A DNA stretch of 52,661 nucleotides. Source: Thermoleophilia bacterium (GTDB lineage Bacteria; Actinomycetota; Thermoleophilia; Gaiellales; JAICJC01). Location of the stretch: NCBI GenBank assembly GCA_025928655.1, contig JAICJC010000010.1, positions 1-52,661 of the forward strand. Reading direction: 5' to 3'. Made by a program: the position numbers and the translations under genes. Shown here piece after piece: positions 42,512-50,585 of the stretch. The first letter of the stretch is position 1, and every line of letters begins with the position of its first letter. Under the pieces are notes generated by a model that made no database searches, was not told the DNA's origin, and saw only the letters and a list, made by a program, of their open reading frames with translations.

Positions 42512-42907
42512 ATGGACGACGATCAGCCCAGCTTCACGCGCATCATCGAGCCGACGTCCGCCGGGGCGGCCCCGCAGCCTGTCGCGGCCGGCCGGCACCC
42601 GACGCTGGTCTGGCGGCCGAAGCTCGGTGACGAGCAGGCGTTCCCGCTCGAGCACCGCACGGCGACGATCGGGCGTCACGCCGACAACGACATCGTGCTG
42701 GCCGGCCCGACCGTGTCCGCCCGGCACGCGACGATCCGGCGCGAGTCGGTAGGCGTCGTGCTCGAGGACGAGGGCAGCCTGAACGGCACGTTCGTGAACG
42801 GCCAGCTGGTGCAGCAGCACCTGCTGGAGCCCGGCGACCAGATCCAGGTCGGGCCGCACCTGCTCGTGTTCGTTCCACCGGCCGCCGGTGCCGCCGGCGC
42901 CGCGTGA
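42512..42907 (+). CDS. FHA-domain protein
   Basis: 131 residues from ATG 42512 with AGGAG 7 nt upstream. After a Pro/Ala-rich lead, a single FHA domain covers about residues 45-120 with the phosphothreonine-binding blocks TIGRHADNDIVLAGPTVSARHATIRRE and EGSLNGTFVNGQLV. FHA domains bind phosphothreonine peptides, so a Ser/Thr kinase pathway is implied; no kinase is in the window. Nearby candidates for a partner are the divergent coiled-coil protein or the protein at 42945-43427. Confidence 0.92.
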   Translation: MDDDQPSFTRIIEPTSAGAAPQPVAAGRHPTLVWRPKLGDEQAFPLEHRTATIGRHADNDIVLAGPTVSARHATIRRESVGVVLEDEGSLNGTFVNGQLVQQHLLEPGDQIQVGPHLLVFVPPAAGAAGAA

Positions 42908-42944
42908 CTGCCGGCCGGGCCGCCGACCGGGCCGGCGCTGCGGG

Positions 42945-43427
42945 TCAGCCGGTGAACCGAAGCGGCGCCCAGCTCGGCACCGGTGCCACGTCGACGACCG
43001 GGGTCTGGTCGGTCGGCATCCGGTAGGAGAACCGGCCCGCCCCCTCGTCGAAGGTGATGTCGAGCAGGCCGCTCTTCAGCCGGTGGTCGAGCCACGCGCC
43101 CCGGAAGACGAGCTTGCGCAGCCAGTAGGCGAGCGTGTCGCCGTGGAGGCTGTCGAGCCGCCCGGCGTTCGCGACCAGATGGCGCCCGAGGCGGCTGCGG
43201 GGATGGTCGACCCGGCCGGCGCTCGCGAGCTCGACCAGATCGGCGGTCTCGTTGGCGGTGAGGTCGCGCGGGGGGATGAGCTCGAGCCGGACCGCCGCGG
43301 CGGTCACGCGCTGCTCGAAGTCGGTGTGGGAGAACCCGTAGCGGTAGTCGAGGAACTCGACCACATAGTCGTCCCCGGACACGTACTCGAACTCGGAATG
43401 CTCTGTGGGCGGCTCGGTGTGCCCCAT
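42945..43427 (-). CDS. Conserved-looking hypothetical protein
   Basis: 160 residues from ATG 43427. The N-terminus MGHTEPPTEHSEFEYVSGDDYVVEFLDYRYGFSHTDFEQRVTAAAVRLELIPPRDLTANETADLVELA and the LHGDTLAYWLRKLVFRGAWLDHRLKSGLLDITFDEG block look like a folded soluble domain with many aromatic and acidic residues. No signal peptide, no known motif. Divergent from the DUF192 gene with 8 nt between starts, so their regulatory regions overlap. Confidence 0.65.
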   Translation of the reverse strand: MGHTEPPTEHSEFEYVSGDDYVVEFLDYRYGFSHTDFEQRVTAAAVRLELIPPRDLTANETADLVELASAGRVDHPRSRLGRHLVANAGRLDSLHGDTLAYWLRKLVFRGAWLDHRLKSGLLDITFDEGAGRFSYRMPTDQTPVVDVAPVPSWAPLRFTG

Positions 43428-43435
43428 ATGAGGAC

Positions 43436-43783
43436 ATGGTAGTGGCCCGGATCCGGTTGGAACGTGGGCCGGTGGTGTGCGAGCGGGGCGAGCTTGCAAC
43501 GACGCTCTGGACGCGCACCCGGGGATTGCTGGGCCGGTCGGGCCTGGCCGACGACGAGGGCCTGTGGATCCCGACGAGCTCGATCCACATGTTCGGGATG
43601 CGGTTCCCGATTGATGTCGTCTACGCCGACCGCGAGGGCCGCGTCCTGAAGCTCGTCCGCGGCATCAAGCCGTGGCGGGCGTCGTGGTGCGTGGGCGCCA
43701 GGACGGCGCTCGAGCTCCCCGTCGGCGCGATCGATCGCGCCGGCGTCGAGGTGGGCGACCACCTCGTCATCGAGCACACCTAG
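43436..43783 (+). CDS. DUF192-family protein
   Basis: 115 residues from ATG 43436. The family pattern is clear: ATTLWTRTRGLLGRSGLADDEGLWIPTSSIHMFGMRFPIDVVYADREGRVLKLVRGIKPWR, ending ALELPVGAIDRAGVEVGDHLVIE. DUF192 proteins are small beta-barrel proteins of unknown function, often found next to pilus or secretion genes in actinobacteria. No signal peptide here. Confidence 0.9.
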   Translation: MVVARIRLERGPVVCERGELATTLWTRTRGLLGRSGLADDEGLWIPTSSIHMFGMRFPIDVVYADREGRVLKLVRGIKPWRASWCVGARTALELPVGAIDRAGVEVGDHLVIEHT

Positions 43784-43972
43784 CGCCGCCCCCGTCCCTA
43801 TCGGCAGGGGTGATGCCGACTTTACCCGATCAAGTGATTCGGATGTCCTGTCGACATAGTAAAATAGACGCTCGGCAAGTACGACCTATCGCTCGGCCTG
43901 ACCCTCGCCGCCGCAGCGGTCTTCGGCGGGTTCACGCGCTGATCCTTCCTGGCCGGCTGCAAGAATCTCCCC

Positions 43973-44854
43973 GTGGCAACGGCTCCGCAGACGGGTGTGG
44001 TCGAGGTGCTCCTGCGCCCGCGCGGGCCCTACTCGCTGGCCGACTCGGCCGGCCGTCCCGACCCGACCCGCCGGTACCGCGAAGGCGTGCTCGACCTCGT
44101 CCTCGCCACGCCGGCCGGACCGGCCCGGGCGCGGGTCTGGCAGCGGCGAAGCGGAGAGCTGGGCGCCCGCATCACCGCGCCCGACGCCCCCTCGGCGCAC
44201 GACGCGCTCGCGTTCGTGCTCGCGGTCGACGTCAACCACACCCCCTTCCTGCGGCTGGCCGAGCGTGACCCGCTGCTCGCGGAGGCGGTGCGCCGCCGGC
44301 GCGGTTCGCGCCCGGCCCGGCTGGGCACGGTCGCGCACGCGCTCGTGCGGGCGGTGTGCGGCCAGCTGATCACCTGGCATGAGGCGATGCACATCGAGCG
44401 GCGGCTGATCGGCCTCTCGTGCCCGCGTGAGGGCGACCTGCGCGCCCCGCCGACGGCGTCCGAAATCGGCCGCCTGAGCGCCGCGATGGGCGAGCGGGCC
44501 GGGCTCTCGCCCCGGCGGGCGGCGGCGCTCGTGCGGGTGGCGCGCACCCTCGACCTGGAGCGGCTGCGGCGCGTCGCGCCCGAGGCCGCGGTGGCCCGGA
44601 TCTGCGCCGAGCCGACCCTGGGGCCGTGGTCGGCCGGGGTGATCGCGTGCCAGGGCCTCGGCTCCTACGCCCACGGGCCGGTGGGCGATCTCGGCCTCCT
44701 CAAGCTCTGCACGGCGCTGCTCGGCCGCCGGGCCGAGGTGGCGGACACCGCCGAGCTGCTCGGCCGCTACGGCGAGTGGGCCGGCCTGGCCGCGTCCCAC
44801 CTGCTGGCGCACCCGATGGCGCACGCCCGGTGGGCGGTCGCCCGCGCCGGCTGA
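43973..44854 (+). CDS. DNA-3-methyladenine glycosylase II (AlkA-like, HhH-GPD)
   Basis: 293 residues from GTG 43973. An N-terminal AlkA-like region (VEVLLRPRGPYSLADSAG) is followed by the helix-hairpin-helix/GPD core: HALVRAVCGQLITWHEAMHIERRL, then GLSPRRAAALVRVARTL and LGPWSAGVIACQGLGSYAHGPVGDLGLLKL, where the Asp in PVGDLGLL is the expected catalytic residue. It removes alkylated bases. No iron-sulfur loop. Starts after a 189-bp gene-free stretch; convergent with the SnoaL-like gene, stops abutting at TGATCA. Confidence 0.85.
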   Translation: MATAPQTGVVEVLLRPRGPYSLADSAGRPDPTRRYREGVLDLVLATPAGPARARVWQRRSGELGARITAPDAPSAHDALAFVLAVDVNHTPFLRLAERDPLLAEAVRRRRGSRPARLGTVAHALVRAVCGQLITWHEAMHIERRLIGLSCPREGDLRAPPTASEIGRLSAAMGERAGLSPRRAAALVRVARTLDLERLRRVAPEAAVARICAEPTLGPWSAGVIACQGLGSYAHGPVGDLGLLKLCTALLGRRAEVADTAELLGRYGEWAGLAASHLLAHPMAHARWAVARAG

Positions 44855-45268
44855 TCAGTCCCAGACGGCCGGCTCGGCGCCGGCGGCCGCGAGCGCCTCG
44901 CGCCGGGACGTGTAGTCCTGCATCGCCGTGATGAGGCCGTCGCGGAGGGTGAAGACGATCGACGCCCGCCCGCGCATCGGCGCGCCGTCGGCGAGCGGCA
45001 TGCCGACGGTCGGGGCGCGGACGGAGAGCACGACGTGGTCGCCGGCCGCGACGAGCTCGACGGCGCCGACCTCGGGCAGCTGGCTCGACCGCGTCCGGGC
45101 GTTCTCGAGCACCGCCGCCCGGTCGGGGCAGATCAGATCGGCCCGCACGCCGCGGTGGGTGACCTCGGGCGCGAGCCGGGACGCGAGGGCGTCGAGGTCG
45201 CCCCGCCGGATCGCATCGAGCCAGTCGCTCCAGATGATCTCGATGTTCGAGCGGGGGGTGCGGGCCAC
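44855..45268 (-). CDS. SnoaL/NTF2-like protein
   Basis: 137 residues from GTG 45268; TACCCT ends 6 nt upstream on the minus strand (leaderless). The cone-shaped NTF2 fold is indicated by IIWSDWLDAIRRGDLDALASRLAPEVTHRGV, then VELVAAGDHVVLSVRAP and RGRASIVFTLRDGLITAMQDYTSRREAL. Members act as small isomerases, cyclases or binding proteins; no specific activity can be assigned. Confidence 0.85.
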   Translation of the reverse strand: MARTPRSNIEIIWSDWLDAIRRGDLDALASRLAPEVTHRGVRADLICPDRAAVLENARTRSSQLPEVGAVELVAAGDHVVLSVRAPTVGMPLADGAPMRGRASIVFTLRDGLITAMQDYTSRREALAAAGAEPAVWD

Positions 45269-45337
45269 CCTGAGAGGGTACGCCGGCGGGGCGGCGGTGG
45301 AGTGTGAGCCCCACCGCCGCCCCCGGGGTGGGGCCGG

Positions 45338-45736
45338 CTAGAAGCGGCCCTTCGCGACGGTCGTGCCCGCGGCGGTGTGGACGCTCAGGCGCGTGCCGGC
45401 CGTGATGCTCGGCACCGCCTGGCCGCGCTGCGTGGAGCGGTCGAGCCGGGCGTTGCCGAGCCGCCCGACGACCATGGTGCCGATTTTGCGGCCGGCGACG
45501 AAGAGCGTGAGCCGCTTGCCCTTGAGGGCCCGGACGTGCTCGATCTCGACCTCCAGCTCACGCCGTCCGTTCTCGCGCGAGAAGGTCGCCTTGCCGCTCA
45601 CCGCGGGGAACGCGCTCGTCCCCGTGAGCCTGGCCGTGATCTTGCTGCCGCCCTTGGCCTGCGCCGCGGGCGTGATGGCGGCCGCCAGCGCGGCGACCAG
45701 CGTGAGCGCCACGAGGGCGCGGGAGAGCCGTGTCAT
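45338..45736 (-). CDS. Small secreted protein
   Basis: 132 residues from ATG 45736. Signal peptide SRALVALTLVAALAAAITPAAQA, then a beta-rich mature domain (KITARLTGTSAFPAVSGKATFSRENGRRELEVEIEHVRALKGKRLTLFVAGRKIGTMVVGRLGNARLDRST). The mature part resembles short superoxide-dismutase/CHRD-like extracellular beta domains but no motif is decisive. Its ATG overlaps by one base the stop of the Asp/His-rich secreted gene upstream, so the two are co-translated. Confidence 0.75.
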   Translation of the reverse strand: MTRLSRALVALTLVAALAAAITPAAQAKGGSKITARLTGTSAFPAVSGKATFSRENGRRELEVEIEHVRALKGKRLTLFVAGRKIGTMVVGRLGNARLDRSTQRGQAVPSITAGTRLSVHTAAGTTVAKGRF

Positions 45737-46125
45737 CAGTCGTCACCTCCGTCGTGACCCGAGCCGCCGTGGCCCTGGTCGTCACTGCCGGGGCCGCGGT
45801 TGGAGCCGCCCCGATCGTCGTTTCGGTCATGCCCCCGGTCGTCCCGCCGGTCCTCGCGGCGGTCCTGCCCGCGGTCGTCGCCGGGCTCGCGCTCCTGGCC
45901 GCGCACGTCCTCGCCCGGCTCGTTCGCGCGGCCGCGGCGGTCGCGCGGCCCGTCGTGGTGGCTCCGGTGGTGGGCCGCCGCGATCGCCGGCTTCGCGGAG
46001 TGGTGCGCGGCGGCCGGTGCGGACGTGGCGGCGCTCGCCGCCGTGGCGATCAGCGCTGCCGCCGCGGCGGCGGCCGGGATGCCGGCCGCGAGGGCGATCC
46101 GGCGGGTGATGGTGGTCCTCGTCAT
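45736..46125 (-). CDS. Secreted low-complexity Asp/Arg/His/Gly-rich protein
   Basis: 129 residues from ATG 46125. A signal peptide (ITRRIALAAGIPAAAAAAALIATAASA) is followed by a His/Ala spacer and then repeated RxDRG/DDRG units (DDRGQDRREDRRDDRGHDRNDDRG) ending GSGHDGGDD. The mature chain is probably disordered and could bind divalent metal ions through Asp and His. It is the first gene of a pair with 45338-45736. No family. Confidence 0.7.
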   Translation of the reverse strand: MTRTTITRRIALAAGIPAAAAAAALIATAASAATSAPAAAHHSAKPAIAAAHHRSHHDGPRDRRGRANEPGEDVRGQEREPGDDRGQDRREDRRDDRGHDRNDDRGGSNRGPGSDDQGHGGSGHDGGDD

Positions 46126-46225
46126 GTGGCGTCTCCTTCGGTGGGTTCCAGCGGACTGGACTCACCGTAGGGGCCGCCGGGTTAGGCCCGGGCTATCGCT
46201 CGGAACGGGATGGGCAAGCGGTTGG

Positions 46226-46606
46226 TTAGCTGTCCCCGCCGCCGTCGCCACCGCCGTGCCCGCCCCCGCCCGAGGAGCCGCCGGAGCCGTCGTCCGACCC
46301 GCCGCCGGAGCTTCCCGAACCCCCGGGAGAGCGGCCGCTGGTCGAGCCGCCGTGGTCGTCCGTGCCGGAGGTCGTCGCGCCCGTCGAGCCGCCCCGGTCG
46401 CGGTGCCTGTGGCGGTGGTGCTCCGTTTCCCGCGTCGTCGCAGGGACGGTCGTGAGCGGCTGCACGTTCGCCCCGAACTGGGGCGTGACGCCGCCCGGCG
46501 TGTCGCCGATCGCCTGGTCGGAGGCGTAGAAGACGGCCAGGGCCATGACCGCCGGGAGGGCGAGGGCCGCGAGGACGAGGAGGACGGTGGTCGCGCGTGC
46601 GCGCAT
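46226..46606 (-). CDS. Membrane-anchored Ser/Gly-rich protein downstream of the histidine kinase
   Basis: 126 residues from ATG 46606. One N-terminal hydrophobic segment (TTVLLVLAALALPAVMALAVFYA) is followed by a short folded-looking part (DQAIGDTPGGVTPQFGANVQPLTTVPATT), a His/Arg cluster (EHHRHRHRDRGG) and a Gly/Ser/Asp tail. It starts 4 nt after the histidine kinase stop, so it belongs to the RR-HK operon. Possibly an extracytoplasmic metal- or ligand-binding accessory of the kinase (inference). Confidence 0.65.
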   Translation of the reverse strand: MRARATTVLLVLAALALPAVMALAVFYASDQAIGDTPGGVTPQFGANVQPLTTVPATTRETEHHRHRHRDRGGSTGATTSGTDDHGGSTSGRSPGGSGSSGGGSDDGSGGSSGGGGHGGGDGGGDS

Positions 46607-46610
46607 TGGC

Positions 46611-48044
46611 TCAGGATAGGTTCGGGGGCGGAAGCGGCGGGTTCGGGGAAGGTTCGGGACCGGCAATCTCCACCTCCCCGCCGGGCGGGAAGCGCACGGC
46701 GATCGTCGTCCCCGGGCCGCCCGGGTCGAGCTCCGCCGCGCCGCCCCAGCGGGCCGCCAAGTCGCGCACGATCGCGAGCCCGAGGCCCGTGCCGCCGGGC
46801 GTCTCGCGCCCGGCGCTGCCGCGGTAGAACCGGTCGAACACGCGCGCCGCCTCGGCCGGGTCGATCCCGGGGCCGTCGTCGCGCACCCGCACGACGCCGT
46901 CGCCGGTCACCGCCACGGCCACGCTGCCGCCGGCGGGGCTGTAGACGATGGCGTTCTCGATCAGGTTGTCGAGCACGGCCGCGACGTCGGCGGCGTCGGC
47001 GGCGACGGCAACCGGGCCGGGCGGCTCCTCCAGGGCGAGCGTCCCGGCGTGCTCGGCCGCCACCGGCCGCCAGCGGTCGGCGGCCGCCCGTGCCTCCTGG
47101 CGCAGGTCGCACGACGCCGGGGCCGGGGGACGGACGCCCGCGCGGGCGAGGACGAGCAGGTCGGCGACGAGCTCGGACAGCCGGTCGACCTCGCGCAGAC
47201 CCGCCTGGGCGTCGGTGCTCTCCGGGCCGGCGGCGAGCGACTCCAGGCGCAGCCGCAGACCGGTGAGCGGCGTGCGCAGCTGGTGCGAGGCGTTGGCGAC
47301 GAACTCGCGCTGGGCCTCGATCAGCCCGACCAGCTCGTCCGCCATCCGGTTGAGCGCGCGAGCGACGTCGGCGACCTCGGCGGGCCCGGACTCGGGCGCG
47401 CGCGCAGCGAGGTCGCCGCGGCCGAGGCGCCCGGCCGTGGTCCCGACCGCGTGGATGGGACGGGCGAGCGAGCTCGCGAGCAGCCACGCGACGGCGAGCC
47501 CGACCAGGCCGACGGCCGCCCCGACGCCGGCGATCGCGAACCAGCTGCGGTGCACGCGGGAATCGACGGCCGCGATCGGCTGGGAGAGCCGCACGGCCCC
47601 GACGACCCTGCCCTGGTCGAGGACGGGGTAGGCCACGACGAGCAGGTCGCCGCCGAGGTCGGTGCTGTGGCGGATCAGGCGGATGCCGCCGCCGGAGAGC
47701 GCCGTGGAGATCTCGGGCCGGCCGGCGGTCGCGAACGCGACCCGGGCGGGGCGGGGCCGGTTCGAGTCGGCCAGGAGGGCGCCGCGGCCGTCCGTGACGA
47801 CGACGCGGGCGTCGGTCTCGCGGCCGTACCGGGCCACCGCCCGGCGCACGCCGGCGAGCGTGCCGCCCGGGGCCGGGGAGCCGCCCAGGGAGGCGGCGAT
47901 CACCTGCGTCTGCGAGTCGATCCCGGCGTAGAACGCGTCCTTCGCCCGCCGGTCGACGTTCACGGCCAGCGGCACCGCGAGCGCGATCACGGTGAGGACG
48001 AGCAGGTATGCGAACGCCGCCAGCAGACGGCCGCGCAGCGTCAC
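46611..48044 (-). CDS. Two-component sensor histidine kinase (membrane, HAMP)
   Basis: 477 residues from GTG 48044, overlapping the regulator stop by 4 nt. A first helix (LLAAFAYLLVLTVIALAVPLAV), an extracellular sensing region of about 130 residues and a second helix (WFAIAGVGAAVGLVGLAVAWLL) are followed by HAMP. The phospho-acceptor H box is FVANASHQLRTPLTGLRLRLE, and the ATP-binding boxes are LIENAIVYSPAG, VRVRDDGPGIDP and GGTGLGLAIVRDLAARWGG. It acts with the OmpR-type regulator upstream in the same operon. Signal unknown. Confidence 0.94.
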   Translation of the reverse strand: MTLRGRLLAAFAYLLVLTVIALAVPLAVNVDRRAKDAFYAGIDSQTQVIAASLGGSPAPGGTLAGVRRAVARYGRETDARVVVTDGRGALLADSNRPRPARVAFATAGRPEISTALSGGGIRLIRHSTDLGGDLLVVAYPVLDQGRVVGAVRLSQPIAAVDSRVHRSWFAIAGVGAAVGLVGLAVAWLLASSLARPIHAVGTTAGRLGRGDLAARAPESGPAEVADVARALNRMADELVGLIEAQREFVANASHQLRTPLTGLRLRLESLAAGPESTDAQAGLREVDRLSELVADLLVLARAGVRPPAPASCDLRQEARAAADRWRPVAAEHAGTLALEEPPGPVAVAADAADVAAVLDNLIENAIVYSPAGGSVAVAVTGDGVVRVRDDGPGIDPAEAARVFDRFYRGSAGRETPGGTGLGLAIVRDLAARWGGAAELDPGGPGTTIAVRFPPGGEVEIAGPEPSPNPPLPPPNLS

Positions 48045-48787
48045 CCGGCGAGCTCCGCGGGGGAGGAGAAGCGGAAGCCCACGCCGCGCACGGTGTGGAT
48101 GTAGCGCGGCTCCTGGGCGTCGTCGCCCAGCCGGCGGCGCAGGCCCGCGATGTGCACGTCGAGCGTCTTCGTCGACCCGAACCAGTCGGCGCCCCACACC
48201 TTGTCCATCAGCGCGTTGCGGCGCAGCACGGTGCCGGCGTGGGCCATCAGTATGTGCAGCAGGTCGAACTCGCGCCGGGGCAGGTCGAGCGGCGCGCCGG
48301 CGTGGGTGACGACGTGGGTGGCGGGGTCGATCACGACGTCGCCGATCTGGATGGCGGTCGAGCGGTCGGACCGGGCCGCCGGCGCGGCGCGCTTGCCGGT
48401 GCGGCGCAGCACGGCCCGGATGCGGGCGGTCAGCTCGGCCATGCTGAAGGGCTTCGCCAGGTAGTCGTCGGCGCCGAGCTCGCGGCCGACGACGCGGTCG
48501 GTCTCGAGGCCGCGGGCGGTCAGCATGATGATGGGAACATCCGAGGTCTGGCGGATCGCGCGGCACACGTCGCGGCCGTCGAGGTCGGGCAGCATCAGGT
48601 CGAGCAGGACGATGTCGGGCTCGTTCGCGCGCACCGAGTCGAGCCCGCCGCTCCCCGTCGCCTCGACCGAGACCGCGTAGCCCTCCCGCTCGAGCGCCGA
48701 GCGCAGCGGATCGGAGATCGACGCCTCGTCCTCGATCACCGTCACATGGCCGCGCGCCTGTGCGGCTCGCTCCCCGCCTGCCTCCAT
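48041..48787 (-). CDS. OmpR/PhoB-family response regulator
   Basis: 248 residues from ATG 48787; TACACT ends 8 nt upstream. The receiver domain has VTVIEDEASISDPLRSAL (acidic pair), the phospho-Asp in IVLLDLMLPDLDGRD, and LTARG and YLAKPFS. The winged-helix domain runs from RREFDLLHILMAHAGTVLRRNALMDKVW to LDVHIAGLRRRLGDDAQEPRYIHTVRGVGFRF. It is the first gene of the RR-HK-anchored-protein operon. A REPIN-like repeat lies just upstream. Confidence 0.93.
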   Translation of the reverse strand: MEAGGERAAQARGHVTVIEDEASISDPLRSALEREGYAVSVEATGSGGLDSVRANEPDIVLLDLMLPDLDGRDVCRAIRQTSDVPIIMLTARGLETDRVVGRELGADDYLAKPFSMAELTARIRAVLRRTGKRAAPAARSDRSTAIQIGDVVIDPATHVVTHAGAPLDLPRREFDLLHILMAHAGTVLRRNALMDKVWGADWFGSTKTLDVHIAGLRRRLGDDAQEPRYIHTVRGVGFRFSSPAELAG

Positions 48788-48834
48788 GCGTCCGAAGTGT
48801 AGGGAGGCCCCTCGAGAAGCGCTGTGGCGCAACC

Positions 48835-48897
48835 GGGGTCAGACCCCGAACGCCGCCCGTGACGATTCCGTGGCACTCACCTGCGGGGTCTGACCCC
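48835..48897. repeat. REPIN-like 63-bp element, copy 2
   Basis: GGGGTCAGACCCC (48835-48847) and GGGGTCTGACCCC (48885-48897) are inverted around a 37-bp spacer, exactly as at 14646-14708. The bases CCCGAACG after the first palindrome, and a GATTC followed by GTG in the spacer, are shared with the other copy. Confidence 0.85.
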
Positions 48898-48991
48898 GGT
48901 ATCGGGTGATGCCGGTAGCGACCGATCACCGGTTCGCGCGAGCCGCGGAGAGGGCGGCGATTACCGCAAGCTGATGATTCGTATCACGGAA

Positions 48992-49012
48992 ATGCAACAG
49001 TTGTCGTTGCAT
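48992..49012. promoter_or_regulatory. Candidate operator upstream of the second response regulator
   Basis: ATGCAAC-AGTTGTC-GTTGCAT is a perfect 7-bp inverted repeat with a 7-nt centre, in an AT-richer part of the 323-bp gap (48788-49110) between the two divergent two-component operons. It lies about 100 bp before the ATG of the downstream regulator. A binding protein is not known. Confidence 0.4.
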
Positions 49013-49110
49013 ACCTTCACGTTGGCGATCTGGTCGTATACGTTGAGAGCGCACCTCCGAGGCGGCCGGAGTGAACGCGAAAACCCCGACCCCCGGAAGG
49101 AGCCACAACG

Positions 49111-49818
49111 ATGGCTGAATCCACCGTGCTCGTCGTCGACGATGAGCCCCGAATCGTCGAGTTCCTGAGCGAGAACCTGCGCGACGACGACTTCGCCGTC
49201 CTGTCCGCCGCCACCGGCGCCGAGGCCATCGAGCTGCTCGGCCGCGCCCGCCCCGACCTGATCCTGCTCGACGTCCTGCTCCCGGACGTGAGCGGCTACG
49301 AGATCTGCCGCACCGTCCGCGCGGGCGACGGCATCAACGATCCCTGGGATCCCGACCTGCCGATCATCATGCTGTCGGCCAAGGCCGAGCACGTCGACCG
49401 TGTCCGCGGCCTCCAGCGCGGCGCGGACGACTACGTGACCAAGCCGTTCCACTATCCGGAGCTGCTCGCGCGCATCGGCGCAGTCCTGGGGCGCGTCTCG
49501 CGCTCGCGCGAGCGCGAAATCATCCGCCACGGGGACCTGGCCGTGAACACGCTCTCGCGGGAGGTCACGATGGGCGGCATCAAGGTCGACCTGTCGGCCA
49601 AGGAGTACCAGCTGCTCACCACGCTCGCGTCGGAGCCCGGACGCGTCTTCACGAAGGCCGAGCTGCTCGAGTCGGTGTGGGGCTTCCGGTCGCAGGGGCG
49701 CACGCGCACGCTCGACTCGCACGCGAGCCGCCTGCGCCAGAAGCTGCGCGTCCATTCACCCGCCGGCTGGCTCGCCAACGAGTGGGGCGTCGGCTACCGC
49801 CTGTGCAGGCCCGAATGA
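49111..49818 (+). CDS. Response regulator with winged-helix output
   Basis: 235 residues from ATG 49111 with AAGGAG 7-8 nt upstream. The receiver has VLVVDDEPRIVEFLSENL, phospho-Asp in LILLDVLLPDVSGYE, and MLSAKAEHVDRVRGLQRGADDYVTKPF. The output domain is LSAKEYQLLTTLASEPGRVFTKAELLESVWGF and DSHASRLRQKLR. An insertion, AGDGINDPWDPDLP, lengthens the loop after helix 3 of the receiver. It overlaps the next kinase gene by 4 nt. Confidence 0.93.
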   Translation: MAESTVLVVDDEPRIVEFLSENLRDDDFAVLSAATGAEAIELLGRARPDLILLDVLLPDVSGYEICRTVRAGDGINDPWDPDLPIIMLSAKAEHVDRVRGLQRGADDYVTKPFHYPELLARIGAVLGRVSRSREREIIRHGDLAVNTLSREVTMGGIKVDLSAKEYQLLTTLASEPGRVFTKAELLESVWGFRSQGRTRTLDSHASRLRQKLRVHSPAGWLANEWGVGYRLCRPE

Positions 49819-50585
49819 TCCGGGTTCCCCTGCGCCGGCGCCGCGCGGGCGTCGACGACCAGCTGCATGCCTCGGTGGAGGAGCTCGCTACGCTGCTCGC
49901 CCGCGAGGAGCGGGCCCGGGCGGAGTTCATCGGCAAGGTGTCGCACGAGCTTCGCACGCCGCTCACCGTGATCAAGGGCTACGTGTACACGCTCCACCGC
50001 TCGGAATGCGATCCCGATAAGGCGGCCAAGCTCGACGTGATCGACGGCGAGTGCGAGCGGCTCGGATATCTGATCGAGGACCTGCTCGAGCTCTCGCGCG
50101 CCCGCGCGGGCGAGCTGCGGGTGAACGCGGAGGTGTTCCCGCTGGAGCGCTGCGTCCGGGAGGTCGCCGAGCGGCTCGAGACGGTCGCCGAGCAGGGCAG
50201 CGTCCGGGTGCGGGTCGACTGGGGATGCAACGGCGGGCTCGTTCACGGCGACCAGAACCGCGTCCGCCAGATCTTCGCGAACCTGATTACGAACGGCATC
50301 AAGTACGCCCCGCCCGGCACGGACGTCACCGTGCGCGGCCGGCGCGTCGACGACACGCTCCAGGTCGCCGTCGAGGACGCCGGGCGCGGCATTCCCGAGT
50401 CCGACCTGCCGTTCATCTTCGACGAGTTCTTCCAGTCGCGGCGGCCGGAGCCCGGTGCCGGGCTCGGGCTGGCCGTCGCCCGGGAGCTCACCGAGGCCCA
50501 CGGCGGTTCGATCACCGTCACGAGCGCGGTCGGGAGCGGCTCCCGGTTCCTCGTCACCCTGCCATGTCTGGACGCGGGCGCGTGA
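49815..50585 (+). CDS. Soluble sensor histidine kinase
   Basis: 256 residues from ATG 49815 (overlap ATGA). No transmembrane helix: a short basic N-terminus and a coiled coil (DDQLHASVEELATLLAREERARAE) lead into the H box FIGKVSHELRTPLTVIKGYVY. The ATP-binding boxes are LITNGIKYAPPGT, VEDAGRGIPESDLPFIFDEFF and GAGLGLAVARELTEAHGGS. The kinase is therefore cytoplasmic, and input may come through protein contact at the coiled coil. It is coupled upstream to its regulator and downstream to a Tad-pilus gene set. Confidence 0.92.
   Translation: MIRVPLRRRRAGVDDQLHASVEELATLLAREERARAEFIGKVSHELRTPLTVIKGYVYTLHRSECDPDKAAKLDVIDGECERLGYLIEDLLELSRARAGELRVNAEVFPLERCVREVAERLETVAEQGSVRVRVDWGCNGGLVHGDQNRVRQIFANLITNGIKYAPPGTDVTVRGRRVDDTLQVAVEDAGRGIPESDLPFIFDEFFQSRRPEPGAGLGLAVARELTEAHGGSITVTSAVGSGSRFLVTLPCLDAGA

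Noticed and set aside
43840-43872. PafBC-type promoter upstream of the AlkA-like glycosylase
   Set aside because: CTGTCGACA with a TAGACG 8 nt later is a weak match (the last base of TANNNT is wrong), and it lies about 100 bp before the start codon.
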